Source of the DNA: Veillonella sp. AM51-8BH
GTDB taxonomy: Bacteria; Bacillota; Negativicutes; Veillonellales; Veillonellaceae
Direction: 5' to 3'
Assembly (NCBI RefSeq): GCF_003463825.1
Contig: NZ_QSDY01000039.1
Coordinates: 1-17,091, forward strand
DNA length: 17,091 bases
Below are positions 17,009 through 17,091 of the stretch, piece by piece. Every line of letters begins with the position of its first letter. Within the stretch, counting starts at the first letter, position 1. Below the pieces are notes generated by a model that ran no database searches, had not been told where the DNA came from, and saw only the letters and a list, made by a program, of their open reading frames with translations. Both the position numbers and the translations under genes were made by a program.

Positions 17009-17091
17009 CTATAAATGGATACTTTTTACCATTAAAACACTATGTTTTATGCCTATTTCTTCATCATTTTAACAGAATTATTTTAATCCCA

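Overview
The window is one strand of genes, all read on the minus strand, from a low-GC bacterium that makes lipopolysaccharide (LPS). Strong AGGAGG-type ribosome binding sites, low GC and Firmicute-like signal peptidase and YitT proteins, combined with a compact Kdo/lipid A/Lpt cluster that uses LpxI and a DUF3084 protein, point to the Negativicutes (diderm Firmicutes), most likely a Veillonella or close relative. The taxon is inferred from gene content and order; no marker gene such as 16S rRNA is present.

Layout in transcription order (right to left). Positions 17091-16905 are an AT-rich leader with a weak promoter candidate and a 14-bp palindrome. The LPS block runs from 16904 to 2295: lpxI, lpxB, msbA, waaA (kdtA), lpxK, kdsB, kdsA, kdsD-type isomerase, kdsC, an LpxL-type acyltransferase, lptC, lptA, lptB, an LptF/LptG permease and a DUF3084 coiled-coil membrane protein. 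Most junctions are overlapping or within about 60 bases; the largest, permease to DUF3084, is 87 bases. A perfect 19-bp hairpin (2225-2266) ends the block. A second short unit follows: a YqgF/RuvX-like RNase H-fold protein, a YitT-type membrane protein and signal peptidase I, ending at a terminator (164-200). A perfect tandem duplication of a 38-bp unit lies beyond it (39-116).

Together the genes make and deliver Kdo-lipid A. LpxI and LpxB make the disaccharide and LpxK phosphorylates it. KdsD, KdsA, KdsC and KdsB supply CMP-Kdo, WaaA transfers Kdo and the acyltransferase adds a late acyl chain. MsbA flips the product across the inner membrane, and LptB, LptF/G, LptC and LptA extract it and carry it toward the outer membrane.

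Two genes, lpxB and msbA, are each broken by what looks like loss of one A on the coding strand. Restoring one base gives full-length proteins of 380 and 576 residues. Both are core to the pathway and everything around them is intact, so sequencing or assembly error is the favoured reading, though real mutation cannot be excluded. No mobile element, CRISPR array, RNA gene or clearly new system was found, and no stretch over 300 bases lacks a gene. The least understood parts are the DUF3084 protein, the YqgF-like protein and the possible operator upstream of lpxI.
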